A DNA stretch of 43,421 nt from Desulfobacterales bacterium (lineage in GTDB: Bacteria > Desulfobacterota > Desulfobacteria > Desulfobacterales > JARGFK01). The stretch lies in the NCBI GenBank assembly GCA_029211065.1, contig JARGFK010000031.1, positions 1 to 43,421 on the forward strand. The letters are read 5' to 3'. Made by a program: the position numbers and the translations under genes. Positions 17,020 through 26,557 of the stretch are shown piece after piece. The stretch's first letter is position 1; each line of letters starts with the position of its first letter. Under the pieces are notes generated by a model that was not told the DNA's origin, did not search any database, and was given only the letters and a program-made list of their open reading frames with translations.

Positions 17020-18271
17020 AGGACTTCGGTTGTGATTTTCCAGGCAACACCAGATTCAGCAGAACCCCCAGTATCCCGGCAAGACCGATCCCCTTAATGG
17101 AAAACTCACCGGCTGAAAAAGCCATTCCACCGATTCCAAAGACCAGTATCAGTGCCACAATCGACAGGTTGCGGGGTTCCAAAAGATCCTCACCGGCTTT
17201 TACCAGACTGTTTAAGCCGACGACCATGATGGCCCCGAAAAGCAGAAGCATGATGCCGCCCATCACAGGCGTCGGGATGGTTTGCAGAACCGCACCGATT
17301 TTGCCGATAAAAGCCAATAGAATTGCGAAAATGGCTGCCCAGGTCATGATGGCCGGGTTGAAGACCTTGATGAGGGCAACCGCGCCGGTGACTTCCGAAT
17401 ATGTCGTGTTGGGGGGGCCGCCCAAGAATGAGGCAAAGGAGGTTGCGAGGCCGTCACCCAGCATGGTGCGATGGATGCCGGGGTTCTTTAAGTAGTTTCG
17501 ATCCGTAATGGAGCCGATTGCGAGAATGTCGCCGAAATGCTCAATGGCCGGGGCAATGGCCACGGGAACGATGAAAAAAATAGCCTGCCAGCTCCATTCC
17601 GGAAAAACGAAATGGGGGAGCGCCAGCCAGGGCGCCTTGAAAACAGGAGAAAAATCAACCAGTCCGAGGGGGAGGGAAACAAGATATCCGACGGAGATTC
17701 CGCACAGGATGGGTATCAACCGGAAAAATCCGCGGCCCAGAAGCGAAACCAGTATGGTTGTGGCCAGCGTTATCATGGAGACCACCAGGGCCGTCATTTC
17801 AGGAACCAGAACGGCGGCGCCGTCGCCGGTCCTGCCCATTGCCATATGAACGGCAACCGGAGACAGGATGAGTCCGATAACCATAATTACCGGTCCGGTA
17901 ACAACCGGCGGCAGGATTTTCAGGAGAATATCGCTTCCGCGCCAGCGGATCAAAAGGCTCAGGACAATATAGACCCCGCCTGCGGCCGATAGTCCGCAGA
18001 GGGTTGCAGGAATCCCCCATGTCTGGACGCCGTAGATAATCGGGGCAATAAATGCAAAGGAAGAGGCCAGGAAAATCGGCACCATTTTTTTGGTGACAGC
18101 CTGAAAAATGAGCGTCCCGACGCCGGCCGTAAAAAGGGCTACATTGGGATCCAGACCGGTTAAAAGCGGCACCAGGACCAGGGCGCCAAATGCCACGAAC
18201 AACATCTGGGCACCCACCAGGCTGTCTTTCAGTCTGAAGTGATATATCGGGGGAGCTGTATTCTGCGCCAT
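17018..18271 (-). CDS. uraA: uracil-xanthine permease (NCS2, UraA type)
   Basis: I choose ATG 18271, preceded by AGGAGG; a longer frame to 18346 overlaps the end of upp and has no ribosome site. The 417-residue protein has about 12-14 hydrophobic segments and the NCS2 signature region (IEHFGDILAIGSIT), with a PPNTTYSEVTGAVALIK-like half helix. It is a proton-linked nucleobase importer. It starts 10 bases after upp, making a uracil salvage operon: import, then conversion to UMP. Confidence 0.93.
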   Translation of the reverse strand: MAQNTAPPIYHFRLKDSLVGAQMLFVAFGALVLVPLLTGLDPNVALFTAGVGTLIFQAVTKKMVPIFLASSFAFIAPIIYGVQTWGIPATLCGLSAAGGVYIVLSLLIRWRGSDILLKILPPVVTGPVIMVIGLILSPVAVHMAMGRTGDGAAVLVPEMTALVVSMITLATTILVSLLGRGFFRLIPILCGISVGYLVSLPLGLVDFSPVFKAPWLALPHFVFPEWSWQAIFFIVPVAIAPAIEHFGDILAIGSITDRNYLKNPGIHRTMLGDGLATSFASFLGGPPNTTYSEVTGAVALIKVFNPAIMTWAAIFAILLAFIGKIGAVLQTIPTPVMGGIMLLLFGAIMVVGLNSLVKAGEDLLEPRNLSIVALILVFGIGGMAFSAGEFSIKGIGLAGILGVLLNLVLPGKSQPKS

Positions 18272-18281
18272 AAAAACCTCC

Positions 18282-18908
18282 TCACTTTGTTCCGAAAATT
18301 TTATCGCCGGCATCGCCCAGTCCCGGCAGAATATAACCGATGTCATTCAGCCTTTCGTCGATTGCGGCCGTATAAATTTCAACGTCGGGATGGGCTGCTT
18401 CCAGTCGACGGATCCCCTCCGGAGCGGCTACGATAAAAAGCCCCTTGATCTGTTTGCAGCCGGCTGCCTTTAAAAGATTGATGACCGCCAGCAGGGTGCC
18501 GCCGGAAGCCAGCATGGGGTCCAGTATCAGGGATATCCGCTCTTCTATATTGCTGGTCATTTTTTCATAATATTTCACGGGCTCCAGGGTTTCTTCGTTT
18601 CGGTACATCCCCACCACGCTGACCTTGGCGGAAGGAATGAGGTTGAGAACCCCGTGCATCATTCCCAGACCCGCCCGTAAAATCGGAACCACGGTAATCT
18701 TTTTCCCCTTGATTTTTTCAACCGTTACCGGGCCGGCCCATCCCTGAATGGTTTCCTGCTCGGTCTGCAGGTCTTTGGTGGCTTCATAGGTCAGCAGACT
18801 GGCCAGTTCGGAAGCCATATCCCTGAAATCCTTGGTGGTCACGTGATGTTCCCGCATAAGCCCCAGCTTATGCTTGATCAATGGATGGTCGACAACATGA
18901 ACGGTCAC
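18282..18908 (-). CDS. upp: uracil phosphoribosyltransferase
   Basis: The 208-residue protein starts at GTG 18908, with AAGGAGG five bases upstream. It has the family features: the PRPP loop [17 protein letters not shown], the N-terminal [13 protein letters not shown] and the C-terminal uracil-binding stretch [18 protein letters not shown]. It converts uracil and PRPP to UMP. It is followed by uraA in the same operon. Confidence 0.96.
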   Translation of the reverse strand: MTVHVVDHPLIKHKLGLMREHHVTTKDFRDMASELASLLTYEATKDLQTEQETIQGWAGPVTVEKIKGKKITVVPILRAGLGMMHGVLNLIPSAKVSVVGMYRNEETLEPVKYYEKMTSNIEERISLILDPMLASGGTLLAVINLLKAAGCKQIKGLFIVAAPEGIRRLEAAHPDVEIYTAAIDERLNDIGYILPGLGDAGDKIFGTK

Positions 18909-19323
18909 GGCAGCCTCCTTGGGACCTTTGAAAACGTCGCTTTTTGCACTATCGCTTAAGCCGGTCCAAACAAAAAACTTAAATTTTTAAGGTATCAATT
19001 TGCATGAATTGTTCAATGAGAAAGAAAATTTATTCCGGGTTAACCGCGACTACCGACCGTGTAAATCAAAAAAGCGGCGCTGCAGCGGCAATCGTCAGGC
19101 GGCCGTTCTATTCAGACGACGGAAAATTACGGGTCGTTTATAAGAGCGATATCAACGCGTCGAAATGTGTTGAGCCGGCTGTTGGGTTGCAGACGGCGAT
19201 TGGGCTTTACATAAAAATATGGCTGGTCAAACACCGCAATACCGGTGAATCCCCAGCGGGAAGGCCGGTCCTGCCCTAAATGGGAGAGGACGCCTTTTCC
19301 AACAGCAGAGAGGGGTGCTAAAA
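18909..19323 (+). other. 415-base gap: no clear gene
   Basis: This stretch must contain the promoter of upp on the minus strand. A palindrome CTTAAATTTTTAAG lies at about 18977-18991. A possible 91-residue plus-strand frame at 19004-19279 has no ribosome site, no recognisable domain and odd composition, so I do not call it. Nothing else stands out. Confidence 0.5.
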
Positions 19324-19626
19324 TTAAATGTCGCCGATAGGCCTTTTAAAAGTAAATTTAGCCGGCGCGACAACTAGGTTCTCGTATGTCGTCCCGGTGT
19401 TGCCGCCCAGAAGTGAAAAAGGCAACGCGATAATAAATACGGCGCTGCCGAAGACGGTGGCTAAAAGTCCCACCGGCCGGACCAGCAGGACATCAGCCAT
19501 CATTTTTTCCGCGCTATACTCCGTTTGGGCGGATTTGTCTTGCGCCAGGGATTCCGTAGCAAAGGGAATTAGAATCAGCGCTGCAATGGTAAGAAAGACA
19601 ATGGACTGTTTAGAGTGTTTAAGCAT
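19324..19626 (-). CDS. hypothetical membrane-associated protein, 100 aa
   Basis: ATG 19626 has AAGGAGG seven bases upstream and is preferred over ATG 19656. The product has an N-terminal signal peptide (about 9-28, ending FATESLAQ) and a second hydrophobic stretch (about 50-75, LLVRPVGLLATVFGSAVFIIALPFS, a predicted helix). It ends with a short soluble tail. I recall similar small proteins in Deltaproteobacteria but no known function. It is most likely an inner-membrane or periplasmic protein. Confidence 0.65.
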   Translation of the reverse strand: MLKHSKQSIVFLTIAALILIPFATESLAQDKSAQTEYSAEKMMADVLLVRPVGLLATVFGSAVFIIALPFSLLGGNTGTTYENLVVAPAKFTFKRPIGDI

Positions 19627-20030
19627 ATAATCCTCCTTTAGAATGCGATCCCTCACATATCACACCGATCCATCTCAAGCCCGGGCGAGCCAGTGGCGCC
19701 CGCCGCCTTGGGTTTAAATTCCGGTAACGCCTTAATATTATATTTCTATATAAATTTCAATAGTTAATTGGTTGGCGTTTAAAAAAATAGTCTTTTGGAG
19801 TGAAGTTGAAGGAAACAGGTTTTGACGCATCTACATTGGTTTTTTCATCCGGCCGGACTTGAATCGTTTTGAGATTGGCGCTATAAATGATTATTTAGGC
19901 AGTCGCTGTTCGATTCCTGCCCGGGGCAACCCTGAATGTTTCGGAAGATCGAGCTTCTTATGAAAACCTTACGGGTCAACATCCGGCGCTTGACCAAAGA
20001 AAGTATCCTGAGCCGGATTGTCTTTTGTAT
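19627..20030 (+). other. 404-base gap before priA
   Basis: I find no gene with a ribosome site, no repeat and no terminator here. The stretch should contain the divergent promoters of the small membrane protein and of priA. AT-rich sequence around 19730-19790 is the likeliest promoter area. Confidence 0.5.
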
Positions 20031-22472
20031 ATGGTTCATTCCAACAGCTACATAGACGTGGCCGTCGCGTTGCCGGTGTTCGGTACGTTTACCTATCAGG
20101 TTCCGGATAAACTGATGGATGATGTTTCAGTCGGAAAACGGGTTCTGGTGCCGTTTGGCCGCCGCCGGGTAACCGGGTATGTCCTGGGGCCGGGCAAAAG
20201 CTGCGGCCGCACAGAAATGAAATTTATCCAGGAGGTGCTGGACCGCCGCCCGCTTTTTCCGGCAGTTCTCATTCCGTTTTTCGAATGGATATCTTCGTAC
20301 TACCTGCATCCCATCGGAGAGGTCATTAAAGGCGCACTGCCCGGCGGTTTGAATCTCTATGAATATTCGGTTTTCAAACTGACGGAGAAAGGTGAACGTG
20401 CATTGCAAGGAGAAGTCTCCGGCGACCGCGAGGGTGAAGTTCTATCCCAACTGAAAACAGGTTCCGCCCGGCTGAAGGATCTGAACCGGATGCTTCAGAA
20501 AAATATTTCCGAAGCACTCATGGCAGAGATGGAAAAGAAAGGCTGGATTGATCAAAAAACCGAGCTCAGAGGGGCCCGGACAAGGCCCCGCATGGAGCGC
20601 TTTGTTTCATTGCAACACCCGGATGTCCCTCTTCGAAATATTTCGGATGGGAGGCAGAAAATCATTGCGGCCCTTTCATCGGTCGAGGAGGTTGCGTTAA
20701 AAAATCTTAAAGCCATCGTTCCAAACGCCGCAGCTTTGATCCGGTCCCTGCAAAAAGGAGGATATGTCCGGACCCGATACAAAAGGGTGTTTCGAGATCC
20801 TTTTGGTGAATCCATATTGCCTGATACGGCGCCGACTTTGACAGGGGAGCAGCTGGAAGTCGTCACCACGATTTCAGCCTCTCTGGGACGGGAATTTTCA
20901 ACCTATCTTCTGGCCGGTGTCACCGGCAGCGGGAAAACAGAGGTATACCTGCAGCTGGCCGAAGCAGCGCTGACAAAAGGCTATGCGGCCCTGGTGCTGG
21001 TGCCGGAGATCGTACTGATTTCTCAAATGGAAAGGTCTTTTCGTTCGCGTTTTGGCGAACGGATCGCGGTGCTGCACAGCGGCCTTTCTCCAGGTGAACG
21101 CTATGATCAATGGAACCGCATTCTGAATGGTGAAACGCCCATCGTGATCGGCGCCAGATCCGCTATTTTCGCGCCTTTAGACAAGATCGGGCTGATTGTC
21201 GTGGACGAGGAGCATGACACTTCCTATAAACAGGAGAGCGGTCTGCGATACAATGCCCGGGATCTTGCCGTGGTAAGGGCGAAAGAGCATGGGTGCATTG
21301 CCCTGCTGGGCTCTGCCACTCCGTCGATACAGTCCGCTTATAATGCGGATACCAAAAAGTTTATCGAATTGACCCTTAAAGATCGCGTTGAAAAGCAACC
21401 CCTTCCGGAAATCCGGATTGTCGACCTTGGAGAGAACCGGGATGAGCGTGGGGTTCGGCGCTTTATTACACCTGAACTCCACGATGCCATGAAAGTGACG
21501 CTTGGGCGACATGAACAGGTTCTTCTTTTTTTAAACCGGCGCGGCTTTGCCGGGCTGCCGGTTTGTTCGGTCTGCGGCGAAGCCGTACGCTGCAAAAACT
21601 GTGACATTTCCATGACGCTGCACCAGCAGGCCAATGCCTATAAATGCCATTATTGCGGGTTTTCCAGAGCGTTTTCATTAACATGTGATCGCTGCGGTTC
21701 GTCTAAAATAAAACTCTTGGGCCTGGGGACGGAAAAGGTGGAGGCAGCGGTTAGGGCGCTTTTTCCGGAGGCACGGGTTGCCAGAATGGACCGGGATACC
21801 ACTGCCCGGCGCGGATCCATTGTAACGCTTTTGAAAGGACTTAGGAACCGGACAATTGATGTGCTGGTGGGAACCCAGATGATCGCCAAAGGGCATGATT
21901 TTCCGAATATTACCCTGGTCGGTGTTATTTGCGCAGACCTTTCCCTCAGTTTTCCGGATTTTCGGGCCGGTGAACGGACTTTTCAACTTCTGGCCCAGGT
22001 GGCCGGAAGGGCCGGTCGGGGAAAAGTTCCCGGCCGGGTGGTGTTGCAAACCTATAACCCGAAACACTTCAGCATATTGGCTGCGCGGGACCAGGACAGC
22101 AAGCGGTTTTATGCCCAGGAAATTACTTTTCGCAAGGCCCTGAACTATCCACCGTTCTCCAGAATCATTCAGGTCAGAATTGCGGGTAAACACAAAGACC
22201 ATGCCGGTCAGGTTGCAAGGGAACTGGGAGAGGCCTGCAGCGCGCTGCAACAAGGCAGTAAATCCTTTTGCCGCAACATTGAAGTGCTGGGGCCGATTCG
22301 GGCGCCCCTTGCACGGATTGCCCAGGAACACCGCTGGCAGATCCTGATAAAAGGCAAGCGGGCCGGAACGCTTCACCAGTTCGTTCGCCAACTGATAAAG
22401 GATCGGGGCGCGCTGTTTAATCAACGCAAAGCCAAGGTCCTGATCGATGTGGATCCATTTTTTATGATGTAG
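20031..22472 (+). CDS. priA: primosomal protein N' (PriA helicase)
   Basis: I use ATG 20031; a TTG six bases upstream could also start it, and neither has a good ribosome site. The 813-residue protein has the PriA order: N-terminal DNA-binding domain (YIDVAVALPVFGTFTYQVP), winged helix, DEAD-like helicase with Walker A GVTGSGKTEVYLQ and DEEH, then a zinc-binding insertion with four CxxC pairs (CSVCGEAVRCKNC and CHYCG..CDRCG), and the helicase C-lobe with QVAGRAGRG. It restarts collapsed replication forks. The length is normal and the gene intact. Confidence 0.96.
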   Translation: MVHSNSYIDVAVALPVFGTFTYQVPDKLMDDVSVGKRVLVPFGRRRVTGYVLGPGKSCGRTEMKFIQEVLDRRPLFPAVLIPFFEWISSYYLHPIGEVIKGALPGGLNLYEYSVFKLTEKGERALQGEVSGDREGEVLSQLKTGSARLKDLNRMLQKNISEALMAEMEKKGWIDQKTELRGARTRPRMERFVSLQHPDVPLRNISDGRQKIIAALSSVEEVALKNLKAIVPNAAALIRSLQKGGYVRTRYKRVFRDPFGESILPDTAPTLTGEQLEVVTTISASLGREFSTYLLAGVTGSGKTEVYLQLAEAALTKGYAALVLVPEIVLISQMERSFRSRFGERIAVLHSGLSPGERYDQWNRILNGETPIVIGARSAIFAPLDKIGLIVVDEEHDTSYKQESGLRYNARDLAVVRAKEHGCIALLGSATPSIQSAYNADTKKFIELTLKDRVEKQPLPEIRIVDLGENRDERGVRRFITPELHDAMKVTLGRHEQVLLFLNRRGFAGLPVCSVCGEAVRCKNCDISMTLHQQANAYKCHYCGFSRAFSLTCDRCGSSKIKLLGLGTEKVEAAVRALFPEARVARMDRDTTARRGSIVTLLKGLRNRTIDVLVGTQMIAKGHDFPNITLVGVICADLSLSFPDFRAGERTFQLLAQVAGRAGRGKVPGRVVLQTYNPKHFSILAARDQDSKRFYAQEITFRKALNYPPFSRIIQVRIAGKHKDHAGQVARELGEACSALQQGSKSFCRNIEVLGPIRAPLARIAQEHRWQILIKGKRAGTLHQFVRQLIKDRGALFNQRKAKVLIDVDPFFMM

Positions 22473-22510
22473 CGGCAACTTTCAGGGTAAAAGCCGCTAC
22501 CTTGCTTTTA
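22469..22510 (+). terminator. terminator of priA overlapping its stop codon
   Basis: GTAGCGGC (22469-22476) pairs with GCCGCTAC (22493-22500), and the T-containing stretch CTTGCTTTT follows. The left arm includes the TAG stop of priA. Confidence 0.7.
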
Positions 22511-22592
22511 AAGTGAATGCGTATTAAAATATATAGATTGCGGGAGATTTTATGAATTATACGAACCTGAATGTCAGGTAAAGGAGCTTTCA

Positions 22593-23324
22593 ATGAAGTT
22601 TAAAACGTTTCTCATGGCGGTCATTTGTGTTTTCTTGATGGTGACGGTTTCCCGGGCAGAACCAACACCCGCCCCGCAACTCCCGGCTGCGTTTTTGCCG
22701 ATTACCACCTTCAACTTTCCGGAAGTCGTCGAGGGTACCGAGATTGTGCATGACTTTATTATTTTAAACAAGGGCACGGGGCCGTTGAATATCCAGAAGG
22801 TTGAAACCAGCTGAGGGTGCACGGCCGTTTCTTTCACACGGCTGATTCCTCCCGGGGGGGAGGGAAAAATTACGCTTAAAGTGGATTCCAACGGATTTGG
22901 CGGCTCCCGGCTGAATAAAAGCGCCGTTGTCTATACGGATGATCCGGCCAAACCCCGGCAGACCCTGATCATATCAGGACCGGTGGGAGAGTTTGCCACC
23001 ATGATCCCCAAAAGGGTTGTCCTGCGCGGAATTGCCGGGCAGCCCGTAAAGGGCATGGTAACCATCATGCCCAAAGAAAAATATCCGTTTAAAATCACAG
23101 CGGCCATGGCCAGGTATGGGAGTAAAATCCATTTCAAATATGAGGAGATTCAACATTCTGATCCCAAGGGCTATTTGTTGACGGTTGAAAATTTGCAGAC
23201 CCACAGGGGGCGTTATGCCGATACGGTCATTCTTAAAACGGACAGCCCGATCCGGCCGGAAATCACCATTCAGGTTTTGGGGGATATCGCTGACGCAGCG
23301 CAGACGGGGATACCGCTTAAATGA
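22593..23324 (+). CDS. DUF1573 secreted protein with in-frame TGA, candidate selenoprotein
   Basis: The same frame runs from ATG 22593 (AAAGGAG six bases upstream) to TGA 23322-23324, interrupted only by TGA 22812-22814. The first part has a signal peptide (cleavage after SRA, residue 22) and a beta-sandwich start, TTFNFPEVVEGTEIVHDF. The DUF1573 family has a conserved CGCT motif here (typically K-V-x-x-S-C-G-C-T). In this gene it reads VETS-[TGA]-GCTAVSFT, so TGA replaces the first Cys codon and residue 74 would be selenocysteine. The remainder (LIPPGGEGKITLKVDSNG, then a second sandwich domain) is normal DUF1573, with no drift. A nonsense mutation TGC to TGA is the alternative. The next gene overlaps the final stop (ATGA), which fits translation through the whole frame. 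Confidence 0.75.
22822..22863 (+). other. hairpins downstream of the in-frame TGA (possible SECIS region)
   Basis: Two RNA hairpins follow the TGA. CGGCCGT (22822-22828) pairs with ACGGCTG (22838-22844) around a 9-base loop that begins 14 bases after the TGA, but the loop has no G. CCTCCC (22848-22853) pairs with GGGAGG (22858-22863) around GGGG, with the loop 39 bases after the TGA. Bacterial SECIS elements lie about 16-37 bases after UGA and usually have a G in the loop, so neither fits perfectly; I infer possible function only. Confidence 0.3.
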
Positions 23325-23941
23325 AAGCTACCAAGGTTGTCGCCTTTGACTGTGACGGGGTCATGTTCGATTCGGTGAAAGCAAATACAGCATATTATGA
23401 CCATATTTTAGTCCATTTCGGCCTGCCGGTCATGACGCCCGAACAGTTTGTCTTTGCCAATATGCATACGACGGAAAAAGTGCTGGCCCATCTCTTTGAT
23501 GATCCGGAAATGCTGACGGCCGCCCTGCGCTATCGCAGCCGGATGAGTTACCGGCCGTTTGTCAGGGAGATGGAGATTGAGCCCTACCTCAAGCCGTTGC
23601 TGCAGACAATACGCCCCCATTATCATACTGCCATTGCCACCAACCGAACCGACAGCATCGGCTGGGTTATCAGTGACCACGGACTGGAAGGGTTTTTTGA
23701 TTATGTGGTCAGCGCCCTTGACGTCAGATATCCCAAACCGGACCCTGAACCGCTGCTAAAAATCCTGAAACATTTTAGGGTAGCGCCACACGAGGCGCTT
23801 TATGTCGGCGATTCGGAATTGGACGAAATGGCCGCCGGCAAGGCAGGAATCCCCCTGGTGGCCTATAACAATCCCGCCCTCAACGCAGCCTATCACATCC
23901 GGAGTTTGAAGGAGCTGGAAGTCATGCTGGTCTCCGGGTAA
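23321..23941 (+). CDS. HAD-family hydrolase (phosphoglycolate phosphatase-like)
   Basis: The 206-residue protein has the HAD motifs: DCDGVMFDS with nucleophile Asp9, motif II around ATNRTDS, the Lys of motif III (YPKPDPEPL) and the acidic pair of motif IV (YVGDSELDEMAAGKAG). The motif I variant VMFD instead of TLFD is common in this subfamily. A helical cap lies between motifs I and II. Its substrate is unknown. The start overlaps the stop of the DUF1573 gene by four bases, so the two genes are translationally coupled. Confidence 0.9.
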   Translation: MKATKVVAFDCDGVMFDSVKANTAYYDHILVHFGLPVMTPEQFVFANMHTTEKVLAHLFDDPEMLTAALRYRSRMSYRPFVREMEIEPYLKPLLQTIRPHYHTAIATNRTDSIGWVISDHGLEGFFDYVVSALDVRYPKPDPEPLLKILKHFRVAPHEALYVGDSELDEMAAGKAGIPLVAYNNPALNAAYHIRSLKELEVMLVSG

Positions 23942-23956
23942 AAATATGGCAGAAAT

Positions 23957-25660
23957 CTATCTCGGGGTAAGACCCGTTACCCGGTAATTGAATTCAAAGG
24001 CCAAACTGCGACTCCAGTCGGCATCGAATATGGTTTTATATCGGGTGCCGTCTTGGGGGCCGATGGGTTTGCCGTAAGAGAAAAACCAGTTTATAACCGG
24101 GCTGCCGGTAAAACCCAGCGCCACCCAGTAGCGGCCGGGGGCCAAAAGCGTTGACGTTCGCCTGAAGGAAAAATCCACCCAGCCGTATCCGGAGATATAA
24201 TCTATCTGGTCAAGATCAAGCATGTCGCTGGTGGCAACAGTCTCTCCCGGTTTGCTCTGATTATCCTTGAACAATTCCAGCCAGATTTGGCCTTGACCGC
24301 CAAACTTATGCAGTGCCAGGGCAATGGTTTCGAGCTGTAAGGGCTTGTCTAGAATAAAAATCTGGGCGTACTGCCTGCCCTGGGTGGTCACATATTCAGC
24401 AGTTTCAACCATAAAGTTTTTACGCATTTCCATGGCGCCCGAATCGCTTTGCCGTGCGGGCCCCCGGGCGGAGAGAAAATCTATGTTTTGCGGAAAGTCC
24501 AGATTGCCGAATACAAAAGGGTCAAGATAATGAAGCTGTTTTAAAGCCGTTTCCGGCAAATGGGGTGCGATGGGGGCCGGGAGTTTAAGAGAAACCTTGG
24601 AAAAAACGGAGTCAATACTGGGACTGAGCAGTAATTTGCGCGGGCCATAATTTTCTTTTTTGGCCTGCAGCCGGATGTGATCGGTTGTGAACGCAGCTTC
24701 AATATTTTCTTTAAATGTAGGTTTGCTTGATGCGCCGCCGGGCGTGTTTGTCCAGCGGATTAAGCCGTCCTGCTTGGTTTCACTGTTATCCACACCGATT
24801 TCCACCCTTATAAAGCGGTTGCTGACGAACATCTCGGTTCCGGAAGGATCAAAGGGCACCCAGCCGAGATCGGGAAAATAAACTTCGATCCAGGCGTGCC
24901 GCCCCAGCGCCATCCGGGATGTCAATATCGTATCGCCCACGTCGATATCATAGGGTTCTGAAAGGGTAATGCCGTTGACGATACGGACCGGAATCCCCAC
25001 GGATCGCATCATGGCGGCCGCCAGGTGGGAGTAATTCTGGCAATTGCCGCTGCCGCTCTGGAACGAATAAACGGCACTGTAACTTGTTGGATTCACCACA
25101 TAGCGCATGTGGTCCACCATCCATGTTAAAATTTGTTGAACGGCATCAAACAAAGTTTTGGAAGAACGGGTCAACTGATTGGCCTTGAGACGGATGTCTG
25201 CATTCCCCGCCTCCACCAGTGGGGTGGCCCCGAGATAGTCAGGATCCAGCCCGCCCTGCCGGGGCATCGGAAAAGGGGTGAGTGTTTTCAGCATTTTAAG
25301 GGAAACGCTGTTATCGGCCTGAAATCGCACGGCCGTCCGTATGGGAACGGAAGGGTTTTGCCAGACTACCTCGATAATTTTATTGCCCCGGCGATCACTC
25401 TTTTCCGTCCGTTTCCACGGGGAAGGCTCAAACGAAAAATCCACATTTGTAATCTGTTGTGTGTATGTCGGAGAGATAAAAGACATCGGCACGACAAAGC
25501 TCAACATGAGCTGGGGGGTATCGGGCATCGGGTCTATTTTTTGTAAAATTTGAAAGTTGATTTGAGATTGCTGTTCACCGTTTAAAATATAATTTTCAGC
25601 AACGGACGGGGATGCCATCAGCAATGTGACAAAGAAAAGAATTATCCGTTTCAGCGCCAT
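23957..25660 (-). CDS. secreted transglutaminase-like protein
   Basis: The 567-residue protein has a signal peptide (cleavage after about residue 21, SVA|EN). The middle is a transglutaminase-like fold with the Cys-His-Asp triad visible: Cys207 (GSGNCQNYSHLAAAMMRSVG), His255 (GRHAWIEVYFPDLGWVPFD) and Asp271. The N-terminal 150 residues are beta-rich, and the C-terminal 250 form a beta-sandwich resembling a carbohydrate- or protein-binding module. It is probably periplasmic or exported, acting as a protease or amidase on cell-surface polymers. The ribosome site AGGAG lies upstream of ATG 25660. It converges on the HAD gene with a 15-base gap. Confidence 0.85.
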   Translation of the reverse strand: MALKRIILFFVTLLMASPSVAENYILNGEQQSQINFQILQKIDPMPDTPQLMLSFVVPMSFISPTYTQQITNVDFSFEPSPWKRTEKSDRRGNKIIEVVWQNPSVPIRTAVRFQADNSVSLKMLKTLTPFPMPRQGGLDPDYLGATPLVEAGNADIRLKANQLTRSSKTLFDAVQQILTWMVDHMRYVVNPTSYSAVYSFQSGSGNCQNYSHLAAAMMRSVGIPVRIVNGITLSEPYDIDVGDTILTSRMALGRHAWIEVYFPDLGWVPFDPSGTEMFVSNRFIRVEIGVDNSETKQDGLIRWTNTPGGASSKPTFKENIEAAFTTDHIRLQAKKENYGPRKLLLSPSIDSVFSKVSLKLPAPIAPHLPETALKQLHYLDPFVFGNLDFPQNIDFLSARGPARQSDSGAMEMRKNFMVETAEYVTTQGRQYAQIFILDKPLQLETIALALHKFGGQGQIWLELFKDNQSKPGETVATSDMLDLDQIDYISGYGWVDFSFRRTSTLLAPGRYWVALGFTGSPVINWFFSYGKPIGPQDGTRYKTIFDADWSRSLAFEFNYRVTGLTPR

Positions 25661-25847
25661 ATCGGATTATCTCCTACTAAAGAAAATGTCGAAAAAGGTT
25701 CTATGGCTTAGGGCTCTGTGCGCCGCCGGCCGACCCAGGTCATTCGCAATAAGTTTTTCGGCCTTCGGCACGCCGACAATGATTTACGGCATACATTAAC
25801 ATAACTATCTTAAAAAACAATATAATAAGTTGTAGACCCCTAGACAG

Positions 25848-25903
25848 CAAGCACGCCGAAATTTCTATTAGTCACATGGTTGGCCCTGCCGGAGGCGTGC
25901 TTG
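25848..25903. repeat. perfect inverted repeat in the 25661-26104 gap
   Basis: CAAGCACGCC (25848-25857) and GGCGTGCTTG (25894-25903) are perfect 10-base arms around a 36-base spacer. The 444-base gap shows no gene, and I cannot match the structure to a known riboswitch. It is about 200 bases upstream of the cNMP-binding gene. A TTGACT at 25986 followed by AT-rich sequence may be its promoter. Confidence 0.55.
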
Positions 25904-26104
25904 ATTTATCCCCGCAGACGCATAACCGCAGAATCGTATTATGCATGGGGAATTAATCCAGCCGTGGACACCAACGGGGTTTGTCTTGACTTTATATGGG
26001 GCTCTGACTTAAAAGTAATACGCTGAATCCTGTGTGAAATTTATGAGAAGCTTTTTTGTGCGCCATACAAAAGAATTCGAATATTTTTACGAAAGGAAAA
26101 GACC

Positions 26105-26557
26105 ATGTCTATTTATGAAATGATAAACGATATGCCGATGTTCAAGAGTTTTTCCGACGGTGAAATAAAGCAGTTCGCTGAAATGGATCACTCGATTATT
26201 GAATATAAACAGGGCGAAGTTGTGACAAAAGAGGGTGAAAGCTCTACGGCCTTATATTTAATCATCAAGGGATCTGTTCTGGTTACCAAGACCCGTGACA
26301 ATGCTAAAATACGCATTGCAAAGCTGGGACCCGGCGAGATATTCGGTGAAATGTCTTTTTTTTCAAAAAAGGCGAGAAACAGCGATATCAACGCAAATGA
26401 GGACGTAATCGTTATCCGAATGGACGATGATTTTTTTCAAAAGATCAATCCGGTTATTAAGGATAAAACCAAAAATTATTTCATCGAGTTGTTGATCAAT
26501 CGACTGGACACAATGAATGATTCAATTATGAAAATATCAAAACTGATGCGGATGTAG
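26105..26557 (+). CDS. cyclic-nucleotide-binding-domain protein
   Basis: This 150-residue protein is essentially one cNMP-binding fold with no DNA-binding domain. It begins MFKSFSDGEIKQFAEM and has the strands SSTALYLIIKGSVLV and the phosphate-binding cassette GEIFGEMSFFSKKARNSDI, with the conserved Gly-Glu and Arg. It may bind cAMP, cGMP or c-di-GMP. The C-terminal helices could mediate partner binding. The ribosome site AAAGGAA lies eight bases before ATG. It stands alone. Confidence 0.9.
   Translation: MSIYEMINDMPMFKSFSDGEIKQFAEMDHSIIEYKQGEVVTKEGESSTALYLIIKGSVLVTKTRDNAKIRIAKLGPGEIFGEMSFFSKKARNSDINANEDVIVIRMDDDFFQKINPVIKDKTKNYFIELLINRLDTMNDSIMKISKLMRM

Noticed and set aside
19004-19279. 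91-residue plus-strand frame in the gap before the small membrane protein
   Set aside because: It has no ribosome site, no recognisable motif and lies in the promoter area of upp; coding is not supported.
22812-22814. Reassigned genetic code as an explanation of the in-frame TGA
   Set aside because: Many intact genes here (EamA, HAD linker frame, upp neighbours) end in TGA, so TGA is a normal stop in this genome.
25720-26100. Possible c-di-GMP or other riboswitch upstream of the cNMP-binding gene
   Set aside because: I compared the sequence with the GEMM consensus as far as I can by eye and found no match.
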